A DNA stretch of 64,000 nt from Closterium sp. Naga37s-1 (Eukaryota; Streptophyta; Zygnematophyceae; Desmidiales; Closteriaceae): contig CANJKZ010000774.1 of NCBI GenBank assembly GCA_947471745.1, positions 3,082,001-3,146,000 of the forward strand, in the 5' to 3' direction. Below are positions 53,327-64,000 of this stretch, piece after piece; position 1 is the first letter of the stretch, and each line of letters begins with the position of its first letter. A program made the position numbers and the translations under genes. The notes beneath the pieces are model-generated. The model saw only the letters and a program-made list of their open reading frames with translations, had not been told where the DNA came from and ran no database searches.

Positions 53327-56300
53327 ATGGCTAGCCCTACTGTTCTTACCTTTGATGCTGAGGGGCGTGCGGTTGACTTTGACGTGTGGGTTGACGACCT
53401 GCAGCTCTTTCTGTAGTGTGACTCTAAGGACGGAGTATCCCTTTTGGATCACACGTCTGGTGTCTCTCCTGCACCTGCTGCCACTGCTGACAGTACGGTT
53501 CGCTCGCAGTGAACCACTCGTGACGCTGTTGCTCGCCTTGCTGTTCGTAGTCACCTGCCGTCTTTTGAGCGTGCGCACTTTGGCCAGTACAAGACTGCTA
53601 AGTCTTTGTATGACGCTGTCGTAGCGCGCTACTCCTCCCCTGCCACTGCTGCCCTCAGCCGCCTCATGCTGCCGTACCTGTTCCCTGACCTTGCCGCCTT
53701 TGCCACAGTCGCTGACCTCATTACTCACCTCCGCACTAGTGACGCCCGCTACCGTGATGCGCTTCCCACTGAGTTCTGTGCCAAGAACCCTCCCCCCATG
53801 TACATCACCCTTTACTACCTAGTCACCCGCCTCTTTGACTCCTTTGCTTCAGCCAGGGACCACTTTCTCTCCCTTTGCCCCACCGAGCTCACCGTCGACC
53901 TGCTAGAGGAGCGCCTCACTGCAGCTGAGAAGAGTATCTTAGCTGTAGGTGCTTCTCGCGGTGACCCTCGCACCCCTTTCTTTGAGGGGTGTTCCCCTGT
54001 CCCCCTTCTCCCCTCTGTTGCTTCTGCTGCTGCTGTCGACCACGCTGGCGCGGAGGTCGGGGCTGCGTCTGCTCCTAGTGGGAGGCGCCGCAACAGCAAG
54101 GGCAAGGGGGGCAAGGGTGGTGGAAGAGACGGTGGGGGCGGCGGTGGAGGCGGTGGAGGAGGCGAAGGGGGTGGCGGTGGAGGTGGGGGTGGTGGCAGGA
54201 GTGGGGGCTTCGGTGGCGGCGGTGGGGATGGCGGAGGCAGCGGCAGCGGCGGTGGAGGCAGCGGCAGCGGTGGTGGAGGTGGCGGCAGCAGTGGAGCTGG
54301 TCGAGGTGGAGCTGCGCAGCGTGGAGGCTTTGGTGGTAGCCAGCGCCAGCAGCAGCCGCGTTCCCGTGAGACCCCGTCGGCCCAGCAGCTTCGTGAGTGG
54401 TACGCTGGGCGTGGGAGGTCTGGGGGTGTTGGTCCCTGCACTTACGTTCTTCGCATCGGCGGGCGCCGTGGGGAGACTTGCGGGCTGCCACACACTGCAC
54501 AGCGCTGCTTCGGTCGCCTGACTGACGCCTGGCGCGCCCAGTTTCTTGACGCTGTTGAGCTCCCGCGCTGGGGTGATCTGATTAAGAAGAACGTTGCTAT
54601 CTTTGATCTTGATTTCGATGCTATCCTTGCTGCCATGTATGCTGTGACTGATAGTGCTGAGGGTGACTGTTACCTGTGTGTTCCGCCTGACCCGGGCATT
54701 GAGGCTGCTGCTCTAGGTGCTAGTGCGTCTGCTGCTAAAGGTACTGGTGAGTCTGCTGCTCCAGGTACTGGTGAGTCTGCTGCTCCAGGTGCTGGTGAGT
54801 CTGCTCTCTCTGGTACTGCACCTACTGAGGCCTTGCACACTTTCACACTTGACTCTGGTGCTTCGCGCTCCTTCTTTCGCGACAGCACCACACTCACGCC
54901 GCTTAGTCGGCCTGTCGCAGTCTCCTTGGCTGACCCCTCTAGAGGCCCAGTCCTTGCACACTCTTCCACGGTTCTACCGTGTCCTGCGGCCTCGTCGGGC
55001 TTGCTGTCGGGACTCCACCTCCCCTCGTTCTCTACGAACTTGGTGAGTGGAGCTGACCTTCAGGACTTGTGGGTTGACCAGTTCACCCCTGGAGGTCAGC
55101 GTGTGACCCACTGCACTTGCTCTCGGACGGGCCGCCACCTGGCCACGTTCACCCGTCCGCCTGGGTCGAGTCTGTACACACTGACTGCTGCGTCTCCTCC
55201 GGTTACTGCGTCTAGTCAGGTAGCCGCGTCTGGTTAGGTGTTTGCTGCCGCGTCCAGGTCTACTCCCGCGTCTGCCCCCTGCTTGGGTCGTCCTCTGTCA
55301 CACGAGACTCTCCTTTGGAACCACCGCCTTGGTCACCCCTCCCTGCCTCGTCTTCGAGGTATGGCCTCCCGTACCCCTGTCTCTGGTCTCCCCAGGTCCC
55401 TCCCTCCCCTTCCTCCGGGGCCTGACCCTACCTGTGTTCCTTGTGTCGAGGGCCGGCAGCCCGCCGCCCCTCACTCCTCCGAGTTCCCTCCGACAGAGGC
55501 TCCCCTGCAGACTCTCCACATGGACGTGTGGGGCCTAGCCCGTGTCAGTGGACAGGGTCACGAGCGTTACTTCCTGCTGGTCGTTGACGACTACTCGCGT
55601 TACACCACAGTCTTCCCCTTGCGCCGCAAGGGAGAGGTCACTGAGGTGTTGATCGACTGGATCCGCGGTGACCGTCGCCAGCTCAGCGAGAGTTTCGGCT
55701 CGGACCTTCCTGTTCTGCGTCTGCACTCAGACAGAGGTGGTGAGTTTTCCTCCGACCTTCTGATGGCTTTCTGTTGTGTGGAGGGCATCCGCCAGACGTT
55801 CACGCTTCCGGCCTCCCCACAGCAAAATGGGATTGCTGAGCGCCGCATTGGTATGGTCATGGACGTCGCTCGTACGTCCATGATCCATGCGACTGCTCCC
55901 CATTTTCTGTGGCCGTTCGCGGTTCAGTACGTTGCGCATCAGATCAACCTTCAGCCTCGTGTTTCCTTGCCGGAGACCACACCTACTCTGCGGTGGATGG
56001 GGAAGGTTGGCGATGCGTCTGTGTTCCATGTCTGGGGATCTCGAGCTTTTGTCCGCGATACTTCCGCGGACAAGCTGTCCTCCCCGTGCCGTTCCGTGCG
56101 TCTTCCTTGGCTTCCCCCCTGACGCACCTGGGTGGCAGTTTTACCACCCCACCTCGCGTTGTTTTCTGTCCTCTCAGGACGTCATGTTTGACGAGTCGAT
56201 CCTACTACCGTCTCTTTCCCTACCGCACAGCCTCTCCCCCCCCCCCCCGCCCCTCTTCCTAGCACCAGGTGCTCCTCCGGTTGACCCGCTCCCCCCTCAG

Positions 56301-59300
56301 GGTCCTGCCCCCTCAGGTGTGTCCCAGGTAGACCCTGTCGAGCCTGTCGAGGTAGCTGTCGACTCTGGTGCTGCTAGGGGTGCTGAGCCTGCGGGTGCGG
56401 GGCCTAGGGGTGCTGAGCCTGCGGGTGCGGGGCCTAGGGGTGCTGAGCCTGGGGTTGCTGAGTCTGAGGGTGCGGAGCCTGAGGGTGCTGAGCCTGAGCA
56501 TGCGGAGCCTGGGGGTGCTGAGCCTGAGCGTGTGGAGCCTGGGGTTTCTGAGCCTGGGGGTGCTGAGTCTGGGGGTGCTGAGCCTCGGGGTGTTGAGCCT
56601 GAGCGTGCTGTGTCTGGAGGTCCTCCGGGTGTCCCGTCACGGCGGGAGCCCCTCTCTCCGCAACGGCTACGTGAGTGGTACGCTCGGCGCTGTAGCCGTG
56701 CTGCTGGAGCTACGGGGCCTGCTGCTGGAGGTGCTTCTGGAGCTGGAGCTGCTGGAGGTGCTACTGGTGCTGGAGCTGCTGGTGCCGCTGGTCCTGGAGG
56801 TGCTGGTGCTGGAGGTACTGGCACTGTTGGAGGTTCTGCTGGTGTTGGAGCTGCTGGAGGTGCTGGAGCAGCTGGTCCCGGAGGTGCTCGTACTGGAGGT
56901 ACTGGAGCTTCTGGGGCTGGTGGTGCTGCAGGAGTTGGAGTTGTAGGTGCTGCTGGAGCTGGAGGTGTTAGAGGTACTGGAGCTGTTGCTACTGGAGGTG
57001 TTGCTGGAGCTGGTGGTGCTGCGGGAGTTGTAGCTTAAGACGCTGGAGCTGAGGGTACTGGTGCTGTCTCTGCTGTTTCTGGAGGCGCTGCGCGGCCGCG
57101 GCCGTACTACGTTCCGCTCCTTCAGCAGGTTCTTGGTCTCCCGCCTTCTACTAGTCCTCCTCCTCCTTTACTGAGTCCACCGCCTGTCCAGTCACAGTCG
57201 CAGTTACAGCCAGCCTCTCCACTGCCTGGTCCTTCTCCTTACTCTGGACCGACTAGAGGTCTTACGGAGCGTCGTGAGCCTGTGTCTCGTCCTGCGTCGC
57301 CTGAGTCTCGTCCTGCGTCACCTGAGTCTCATCCTGAGTCGCCTGTTTGCACTGTTTGCACTGGTCGTCGTGTTCCGTGTCAGCGTCCTCCTCCTGTCCT
57401 CGGCACTCACTCTATGACTCTGCGTCCTTCTACTGCTCCACAGCGTGTCCCTCTGCCGTCTCCTCCTGCATCCTCTCTTCCTGACGGTCCAGACCCGGAG
57501 TCTGACTCCCTTCGTGCTGCTAGTCCTACTGTCATGCGTTTTCTGGCCACTGCTGTCGCTGACCCTTCGTTTGAGTCCACTGCTGTGTCTGCTCTAGTTG
57601 CTGAGCCTGTTGACTTTGCTGCCGCCTGTCGTCTAGACTACGCCACTAGTCTTGTTGCTGAGTCTGAGTCTGCGTCTGTCTGTCCACCGTCCGTTAGGGG
57701 TGACTATGCTCTTTGCACGGACGTCCTTGAGGACAGACAGGAGGAGTTTGAGTGCTTTTCCGCTGCTTTACCTCATCTCGTGTCCATGCTGCTTGCCCCT
57801 GAGGGAGACCCGGATGCACTAGACATCCCGACCCCGCTCTCTTACGCAGAGGCGATAGAGGGTCCCTACTCCTCTCAGTGGCAGACAGCCATGGACACAA
57901 AGATGGCTTCCTGGAAGTCCACAGGCACCTACGTCGACGAGGTTCCCCCGCCTGGGGCGAACATCGTCAGTGGCATGTGGATTTTCAGGGTGAAGCGGCC
58001 GCCGGGTTCTCCGCCTGTCTTCGAGGCGCGTTACGTTGCACGAGGCTTCAGTCAGCGACAGGGAGTTGACTTCTTCCAGAACTTCTCCCCTACCCCGAAG
58101 ATGACCACTCTTCGGGTGCTGCTGCACGTCGCCGCTCAGCGTGACTATGATCTACACTCTCTTGACTTCAGCACAGCCTTCCTACAGGGCAGCCTGCACG
58201 AGAAGATGTGGCTGCGCCGCCCACCTGGCTTCACTGGGTCGTTTCCTGCTGGTACCCATTGGAGCCTCTGGCGGCCAGTCTACGGTCTCCGCCAGGCACC
58301 CCGTAAGTGGCACGACACACTGAGGACGACGCTTGCTGCTCTTGGGTTTGCTCCTTCCACTGCTGACCCGTCGCTATTTCTTCGCACTGACACTACTCTG
58401 CTGCCGTTCTACGTTCTCCTGTTTGTAGACGACTTAGTCTTCGCTACTGCTGACACCAAGGCACTCGCCCACGTGAAGTCGGAGCTGCAGAAGAGACACA
58501 CGTGCACAGACCTGGGAGAGCTGACAAGCTATCTTGGCTTGCAGATCACGCGGGACACAGCACAGCGCACCATTACCTTGATTCAGTCACACATGGTGCA
58601 GCAGGTCCTTTAGCGCTTCGGCTTCACGTACTCCTTGCCACAGTCCACTCCTCTGCCAGGTCACTCGCTCTCAGCTCCACCTTCAGACGAGTCCGTAGAG
58701 CCGAGTGGCCCGTATCCAGAGCTTGTGGGCTGCCTCATGCACCTGATGACCTGCACTCGACCTGACCTCGCATACCCTCTCAGCCTTCTGGCTCGCTACG
58801 TGGCTCCCGGCAGGCACCGAAAGGTGCACTGGGATGCTGCGAAGAGGGTACTGCGTTACTTGTGCAGTACGTCAGGCATGGGGCTCGTGCTTGGTGGACG
58901 GGCTCGAGTTGTCCTCACTGGTCACGCAGACGCTTCCTGGGTTGACGACTTGGCTACGCAGCGGTCGTCACAGGGTTACACCTTCAGCCTTGGCTCCGGC
59001 TCTGTCTCTTGGCGGTCTACCCGCTCGTCTTTCGTTATCAGCTCCAGTTGTGAGGCTGAGATCTACGCTGGGGCCATGGCTGCACAGGAGTTACGCTGGC
59101 TCACCTACCTGCTGACCGACTTGGGAGAGGCGCCTCGTTCTCCTCCAGTTCTGTACGTTGACAGCAAGGCCATGCTTGCCTTGTGTCAGGAGCACAGACA
59201 GGAGCACAGAACGAAGCACATTGCTCTGCGCTACTTCCTTGCTCAAGAGTTGCAGCAGCGTGGTCAGCTTCGTCTTGCTTACGTGGCCACTCAGGCCAAC

Positions 59301-59402
59301 ACTGCTGATATCTTTACCAAGGCACTTCAGCCTTGTGATCATCAGCGCTTTTGTACTATGCTAGGTCTTGTGCCTACTTGGCCTCACTTGCTCACTTCTT
59401 GA
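53327..59402 (+). pseudogene. copia gag-pol polyprotein (element A), near complete
   Basis: ATG 53327 starts MASPTVLTFDAEGRAVDFDV. Order: gag with Gly-rich tract (54110-54330) and CTYVLRIGGRRGETCGLPHT (54438); protease LDSGASRSFF (54850); LLWNHRLGHPSLPRLRGMAS (55310); integrase MDVWGLARVS (55520), LHSDRGGEF (55725), NGIAERRIGMVMDV (55830); GGAEP and GAAGAG linker (56380-57030); RT WIFRVKRPPGSP (57980), LDFSTAFLQGSLHEKMWLRR and LLFVDDLVFA (58415, Phe for the usual Tyr); RNase H ADASWVDD (58925), SSSCEAEIYAGAM, DSKAMLALCQEHR; end HLLTS 59402. Stops at 53414, 53510, 55235, 57036 and 58611 and one frame change near 56085 disable it; otherwise the length is intact. Confidence 0.93.
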
Positions 59403-59631
59403 CTCTGCTTGTACTGTGATCTCTATTCATATTCCTGCATGCTTACACTTGTTAGGTTGTGTTCACTGTATTGTTTGTTCTCCTTTATATAACTCTGCAT
59501 GTGAACTGGCCTTGTGGCCATTTTCTTGTGCTTAGAATGCGTGGTGACGTCGTGATCCACCCTGAGCTTGCTTTGCCTTTCTTGACCGGTCTTGTGACCT
59601 CTTGTTATCCCCCACTTTGCCTATGGGGATG

Positions 59632-59762
59632 TGTCAAACATATATGCTATAGTCTGTCTAGGCTGTAGTGGGGTAGTTCATATAGGGTACAACACTTTTA
59701 GGTTTCCTACTTGTACCCACCTGCTTGCTAATTCAGTCATTCCTTTGTTCACTATTCTGACA
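59632..59762 (+). repeat. 3' LTR of copia A
   Basis: Preceded by CCTATGGGGATG and followed by AATAC, repeating the duplication before the 5' LTR. It differs from the 5' LTR at two positions. Confidence 0.96.
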
Positions 59763-60400
59763 AATACAGAGCGTCTATCTACCACTGGTGGATTGGGAGC
59801 TTAAGAATTTTAATCTCCATGGCATCGGTGCAGCCTACTGGCGAACTGAGAGAGCGCGAGCGACGCCAGGAGAAGAAGAGACAGAAGAGCAATGCTGACC
59901 CAAAAGGCAAGGACTGGTCTTGTGTCGCGACGCAGCGTCCCACGTTTCACCTCATCTTCGCACTCCGAACGAGAAGCACCTAGCTCCACATTCCTGCTTA
60001 GATGATTAGACGCAAAAAAAAACAAACAAACAAACAAAAAAAAACATAATAATATCGTATATTGAGGCAACTCTTCTAGGTATTTTTTGTCACTTAGTTC
60101 CTCTCCACTCTAACTCCATCTACGTATTCCGTCCGTCCTCTATTGATTTCTTTCCTGCTTTTGCTTCCTCGCGAGCTATACGCGCACTACGAAACAAGTA
60201 GCTAGCACCTCATTCAATAATTTCCTTTCCCTCATGTGATTCCTGTCCCTACTGCCAATCCCTGTTGAAATCCTATCCACTTCACCCTTCACCACTTTTG
60301 GCGTCGTTTCCTCTCTCCTCCTCACTATCACTCATGCTGGAAAGAGCTTCAGAAAATAAGATTGTGGGATATAAACTTGCCTGTCCACTACGTCATTCTC
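59763..60400 (+). repeat. Upstream region of F-box copy 2
   Basis: Continues, after copia A, the duplicated upstream sequence seen at 47200-47790: TGCAGCCTACTGGCGAACTG, AACGAGAAGCACCTA, CGAGCTATACGCGCACT, TAGCACCTCATTCA. There is no open frame of note. An A-rich stretch at 60016-60044 is specific to this copy. Confidence 0.75.
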
Positions 60401-60404
60401 ATCA

Positions 60405-60632
60405 TTAGTTGAGGTGGGCGTATCGTCATTAGTTGCACCATGGAGTCTTTTTACTGCTGTTGAGGTGGGCGTATCGTCATTAGTTGCACCATGGAGTCTT
60501 TTTACTGCTGTTGAGGTGGGCGTATCGTCATTAGTTGCACCATGGAGTCTTTTTACTGTTGTTGAGGTGGGCGTATCGTCATTAGTTGCACCATGGAGTC
60601 TTTTTACTGTTGTTGAGGTGGGCGTATCGAGA
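60405..60632. repeat. 51-bp minisatellite upstream of F-box copy 2
   Basis: Between four and five units of 51 bp (TTGAGGTGGGCGTATCGTCA then TTAGTTGCACCATGGAGTCT and TTTTACTG), differing by one base. The frame is open (17-codon repeat) but this is a consequence of the period. In copy 1 the related sequence (CATGGAGTTTTTTTAG, 47789) is single. Confidence 0.92.
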
Positions 60633-60840
60633 AGTGTTCGAAAGGAGCACTTCTCGTGCTTGCAAGGAGATGCTCAAATGGAGAACTCAGAGGAAAATTC
60701 CTCAATTTTCAAAGCGCTGAAAAAAAAATAAAAAAAAACATCATCCCAAAGCCCTTTGCGAGTGCTCTACCCGTCTGGACCGGCTTACAAGGCTTGAAAT
60801 CAGAGCCACGAAGAAAACGAACAGCAAATGAAATCAAAGA

Positions 60841-61352
60841 ATGTTTGAAACAACTCCAATCCAAGTCAACCCCTTTATCTCCATCCCGTTACTCTCCTTC
60901 CCGCCCATCTCATCCCATATCACCCTCCCAGTCGCCATCCCTAGTGATCCCATAGACAATCTTCCCGAGAAAATCTGGCACAAAGTATTCCACTTCTTGC
61001 TGCTGCCACCCAGCTCCTCCCACCCTGAGAGTCCCCTCGTCCGGGGGAGACGCAAGACGCCCTGGTATCTCACCGCCACAACTCAGCCCACAGCGGGAAG
61101 AAACCTTTCCGTGAAATTTGCGGACCCTTATTTCACAGCAGCCGGGCAGCACTGGAAGAATGCGAGGAGCTATGGCAATAGGTGGGCGCTGCTGTGTTGT
61201 GCCATGGCCAGCAAGAGGCTCCTGTCCCACGTCCTATCCTTCTCCGTGAGTACTGCTCTGCTCTGCCCTGCTTGGAGCTTGAATTTGCTTTTGAGGCACT
61301 TCAAAAACAGGCCCGTAGTTCTCTTATTCTCCGTGGGTACTGGCCTGCTTTG
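60841..61352 (+). CDS. F-box-like protein gene copy 2, first exon, cut by copia H
   Basis: ATG 60841 (MFETTPIQVNPFISIPLLSF) opens a frame with the F-box-like motif DPIDNLPEKIWHKVFHFLLL, VRGRRKTPWYLTATTQPTAG and HWKNARSYGNRWALLCCAMA, then a likely GTGAGT donor near 61245. It is clearly paralogous to copy 1 and here keeps a start codon and no minisatellite inside. Downstream exons are displaced past copia H, beyond the window. Function is inferred only from the F-box-like pattern; the substrate is unknown. Confidence 0.6.
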
Positions 61353-61480
61353 TGTCGGAATAACTGTGCAGGAAATGAATGAACTATGAATGAGTTGGGT
61401 ACAAGTACTAACCCTAAAGTGTTGTACCCCTTGTAGGCTAACCCACTATAGCCTAGAGAGAACACAAACATAGTTTGACA
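61353..61480 (-). repeat. 3' LTR of copia H
   Basis: On the minus strand it reads TGTCAAACTATGTTTGTG with the GGCTATAGTGGGTTAGC core and ends about TTATTCCGACA. The outer end was placed by aligning with the LTR of F, so it may be off by a few bases. Confidence 0.78.
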
Positions 61481-61644
61481 CACCCCCATAGGCTAAGTGG
61501 GAGATAGCAAACACAACAGACGGTAACAAGACCAGTCAAGCAAGAGAACAAAGCAAAGCAAAGCTCAGGGTGGATCTCAAGGACACCACACAATCTGAGC
61601 ACAAGCAAGTGGCCACAAGGCCAGCTCACATGCAGAGCTATAAT

Positions 61645-61776
61645 TGTCAAACATATATGCTATAGTCTATTTAGGCTGTAGTGGGGTAGTTCTTACAGGG
61701 TACAACACTTTTAGGTTTCCCATATGTACCCACCTGCTTTCTAGTTCAGTCACTCATTCCTCTCATTATTCTCACA
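61645..61776 (+). mobile_element. Solo copia LTR with target duplication
   Basis: A 132-bp LTR (TGTCAAACATATATGC to TTATTCTCACA) closely related to those of A and C, flanked by ATAAT at 61640-61644 and 61777-61781, with no internal sequence. It is the usual product of recombination between the two LTRs of one element, here inside the tail of H. Confidence 0.94.
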
Positions 61777-61863
61777 ATAATAACAAGGCAGTACACTGAT
61801 CACAACCGAGCAAGAGAAAACAAGCAGGTATAAATATATAAATCAGTGTACAACAAGAGCAAG

Positions 61864-63900
61864 TCAAGCAACCAGCAGGTGAGGCAGAGTGGGCACAAGC
61901 CCAAGAGCAATGCAGAAACGCTGATGATCACCAGAACCAAGGGCCTTGGTGAACACATCAGCAGTGTTGGCCCGCGAGGCCACGTAGGAAAGGCGGAGTT
62001 GACAACGCTGCTGCAGCTCACGCGCAAGGAAGTAGCGAAGAGCAATGTGCTTCGTTCTGTGCTCCAGTCTCTGCTCGTGACACAAGGCAAGCATTGCCTT
62101 GTTGTCGACGTACAGAACAGGAGGAGAACGAGGCCGCTCCCCCAAGTTGGTCAGCAGGTAGGTCAGCCAGCGTAGCTCCTGTGCAACCATGGCCCCAGCA
62201 TAGATCTCTGCCTCACAGCTGGAACTAAGCACAGAAGAAGAACGAGTGGACCTCCACAAGACAGAACCAGAGCCAAGACTGAAGGTGTAACCCTGTGATG
62301 AAAGCTGAGTCGCCTGTTCGTCGGCCCAAGAAGCGTCGGAGTGTCCGGTGAGTACCACTGAACCCTGTTCTCCAAGCACTAGCCCCATGCCCAATGTACT
62401 GCACAAGTAACGCAGTACCCTCTTTGCAGCATCCCAGTGCACCTTTCGGTGTCTACCGGGAGCCACATAGCGAGCGAGGAGGCTGAGAGGGTATGAGAGG
62501 TCAGGTCGTATGCACGTCATCAGGTACATTAGGCAACCCACAAGCTCTGGGTACGGACCACTCGGCTCTACAGACTCGTCCAAAGGTGTAGCTGAGAGCG
62601 AGTGGCCGGTAGACAGAGGAGTGGGCTGTGGCGAGGAGAACTGGAAGCCGAAGCGCTGAAGGACTTGGTGCACCATGTGTGACTGAGTCAAGGTGATGGT
62701 GCGCCGTGCTGTGTCCCGGGTGATCTGCAAGCCAAGATAGCTACCCAGCTCACCCACGTCAGTGATCTCCTACAGCTCCACCTTCACTAGGGCCAGCGCC
62801 TCAGTGTCACCAGTAACAAAAACCAAGTCGTCGACGTACACGAGAACGTAGAACGTCGGCAGGGTAGTGTCGGTGCGCAGAAACAGTGACGGGTCGGCAG
62901 AGGAAGGAGCAAACCCAAGAGCTGCAAGTGTAATCCTCAGTGTGTCGTGCCAATCTCCGGGCGCCTGGCGGAGACCGTAGACTGGCCGCCGGAGGCTCCA
63001 CTGGGTACCCGCAGGAAACGACCCAGTGAAGCCGGGTGGGCGGCGCAGCCAGATCTTCTCGTGAAGGCTGCCCTGCAGGAAAGTTGTGGAGAAGCCGAGG
63101 GAGTGTAGCTCGTAGTCACGCTGTGCTGCAACGTGCAGCAGCACCCGAAGAGTAGTCATCTTCGGGGTGGGGGAGAAGTTCTAGAAGAAGTCGACCCCCT
63201 GTCGTTGACTGAAGCCTCGAGCAACGTAACGCGCCTTGAAGGCAGGCGGAGAACCCGGCGGCTGCTTCACTCTGAAAATCCACACGCCATTGACTATGTT
63301 CGCCCCAGGAGGAGGAACCTCGTCGGCGTAGGTGCATGTGGACTTCTAGGAAGCCATCACTAAGAGGAGTACTCACCCGCGATCGCCTCACCGTAAGAGC
63401 GCGGGTTAGGGATGTCAAGTGCATCTGGGTCTCCCTCAGGGCAAAGCAGCATGAATGCGAAACGAGGTAAAGTGGTCGCAACACACTCAAGCTCAAACTG
63501 TCTGTCCTCAAGTATGTCACTGCCAAGGGCAAGCTCACCCCCGACGGACGGAGGACAGACAGAGCTAGACTCAGTGACAAGACTCGCGACGTAGTCGAGA
63601 CGACTCCTAGCTGCAAAGTCGACTAGCTCAGTGACTAGGGCAAACGTTGCAGTAGACTCAAGGTCAGGGTCAGTGACGACAGTAGCGAAGAGACGAGTGA
63701 CAGTAGGACTGGCAGCACGAGCAAGGTTGGACTCAGGGTCAGGAACGTGCGGAAGAGAGGATGCGGGAGGCTCAGGCAGGACAACACGCCGTGGAACAGA
63801 GGAAGGACGAAGTGCCATACCGTGAGTGCCTGGGACAGCAGGAGGACGAGGACGGGCGACACGACGAGCACGAACAGGTGAGGAAGCACGAGTCTCAGGC
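61864..63900 (-). pseudogene. copia RT and RNase H (element H)
   Basis: From the right: pre-RT linker (63818-63360: LPHVPDPESNLARAASPTVT), then RT with WIFRVKQPPGSPPAFKARYV, LHSLGFSTTFLQGSLHEKIW, FYVLVYVDDLVFVTGDTEAL (62840) and RNase H with SDASWADEQATQ, SSSCEAEIYAGAM, NKAMLALCHEQR to the stop at 61864. Lesions: a small deletion near 63360, TAG near 63346 (Trp in relatives), TAG near 63183 and TAG near 62769 (Gln in relatives). Confidence 0.88.
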
Positions 63901-64000
63901 TCACGATGCTCAGTCAGGGACTCGGTCGCCTCAGTGTGAGGAGCAGGCGCAGGCAGCGGGGAGCCAGGCAGTAGCTGTGGCTGAGACTTGTCTGACAGGG

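Larger units (their letters stand above)
52414..59762 (+). mobile_element. Ty1/copia element A, full length with target duplication
   Basis: LTRs 52414-52544 and 59632-59762 (131 bp, two differences by eye) are flanked by AATAC at 52409-52413 and 59763-59767. The element is uninterrupted and has all domains, with five nonsense codons and one frame change. It lies in the upstream region of F-box copy 2 and joins continuous host sequence when removed. Confidence 0.97.
61353..64000 (-). mobile_element. Ty1/copia element H, 3' part
   Basis: Read on the minus strand: pol coding region from the window edge, 3' untranslated region with the polypurine-type CCTATGGGGGTG (61500-61481), and a 3' LTR at 61480-61353. 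It interrupts the first intron of F-box copy 2. A solo LTR sits within its 3' untranslated region. The 5' part and target duplication are outside the window. Confidence 0.9.

Overview
This is a eukaryotic nuclear window. GT-AG introns of about 80-200 bp, a DPH2 gene, a THA8-like pentatricopeptide (PPR) gene, F-box genes and several LTR retrotransposon families primed by initiator-Met tRNA point to the green lineage. The GC-rich bias and very GC-rich short tandem repeats would suit a charophyte (zygnematophyte-like) alga; that placement is inference. Most of the window is nested transposable elements. Only a few host genes are visible and nearly all transposon ORFs are broken.

Layout. 1-3014: a minus-strand Ty1/copia element (I) inserted in the RNase H region of a plus-strand copia (J). 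3015-4165: a degenerate inverted copy of a host upstream region, then unassigned DNA with a 33-bp inverted repeat. 4166-7674 (minus): THA8-like PPR gene in which each internal exon exists as a tandem series of copies. 7971-8042: tRNA-Ala-like sequence. 8126-10746: DPH2 (diphthamide synthesis) with one frame break at an A7 tract, followed by a partial repeat of its own 3' end. 11340-11820: TA-flanked MITE. 11913-15889: hAT transposon with 8-bp target duplication and a five-exon transposase gene.

16624-47091 is one minus-strand Ty3/gypsy chromovirus (E, about 5.5 kb of its own sequence, target duplication CAGCC) opened up by later insertions: copia D (17262-24553, CCAGT) and copia C (25823-43498, AGTCC). 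C itself contains an LTR element G (27963-32026, CCGTC), which contains a truncated copia K (from 29860), and separately a minus-strand copia F (33468-39625). The deepest nest is four levels (E > C > G > K). By eye, LTR divergence follows the nesting order: E about 8%, C and D about 3%.

47097-61352 is a host segmental duplication: F-box gene copy 1 (decayed, with a long CAG tract), a 5'-truncated DPH2 copy, then F-box copy 2, whose upstream region is split by a nearly complete copia A (52414-59762, AATAC) and whose intron is cut by a minus-strand copia H (61353 to the window end). A solo LTR (61645-61776, ATAAT) lies inside H.

The copia elements form one family group: 125-175 bp LTRs, a hairpin plus an invariant (G)GGCCCACCAC block just after the primer-binding site, an element-specific GC-rich tandem-repeat leader, a Gly-rich gag with an unusual C-X13-C-X3-H-X4-C motif, and a GGAEP/Ala-Gly-rich linker between integrase and reverse transcriptase.
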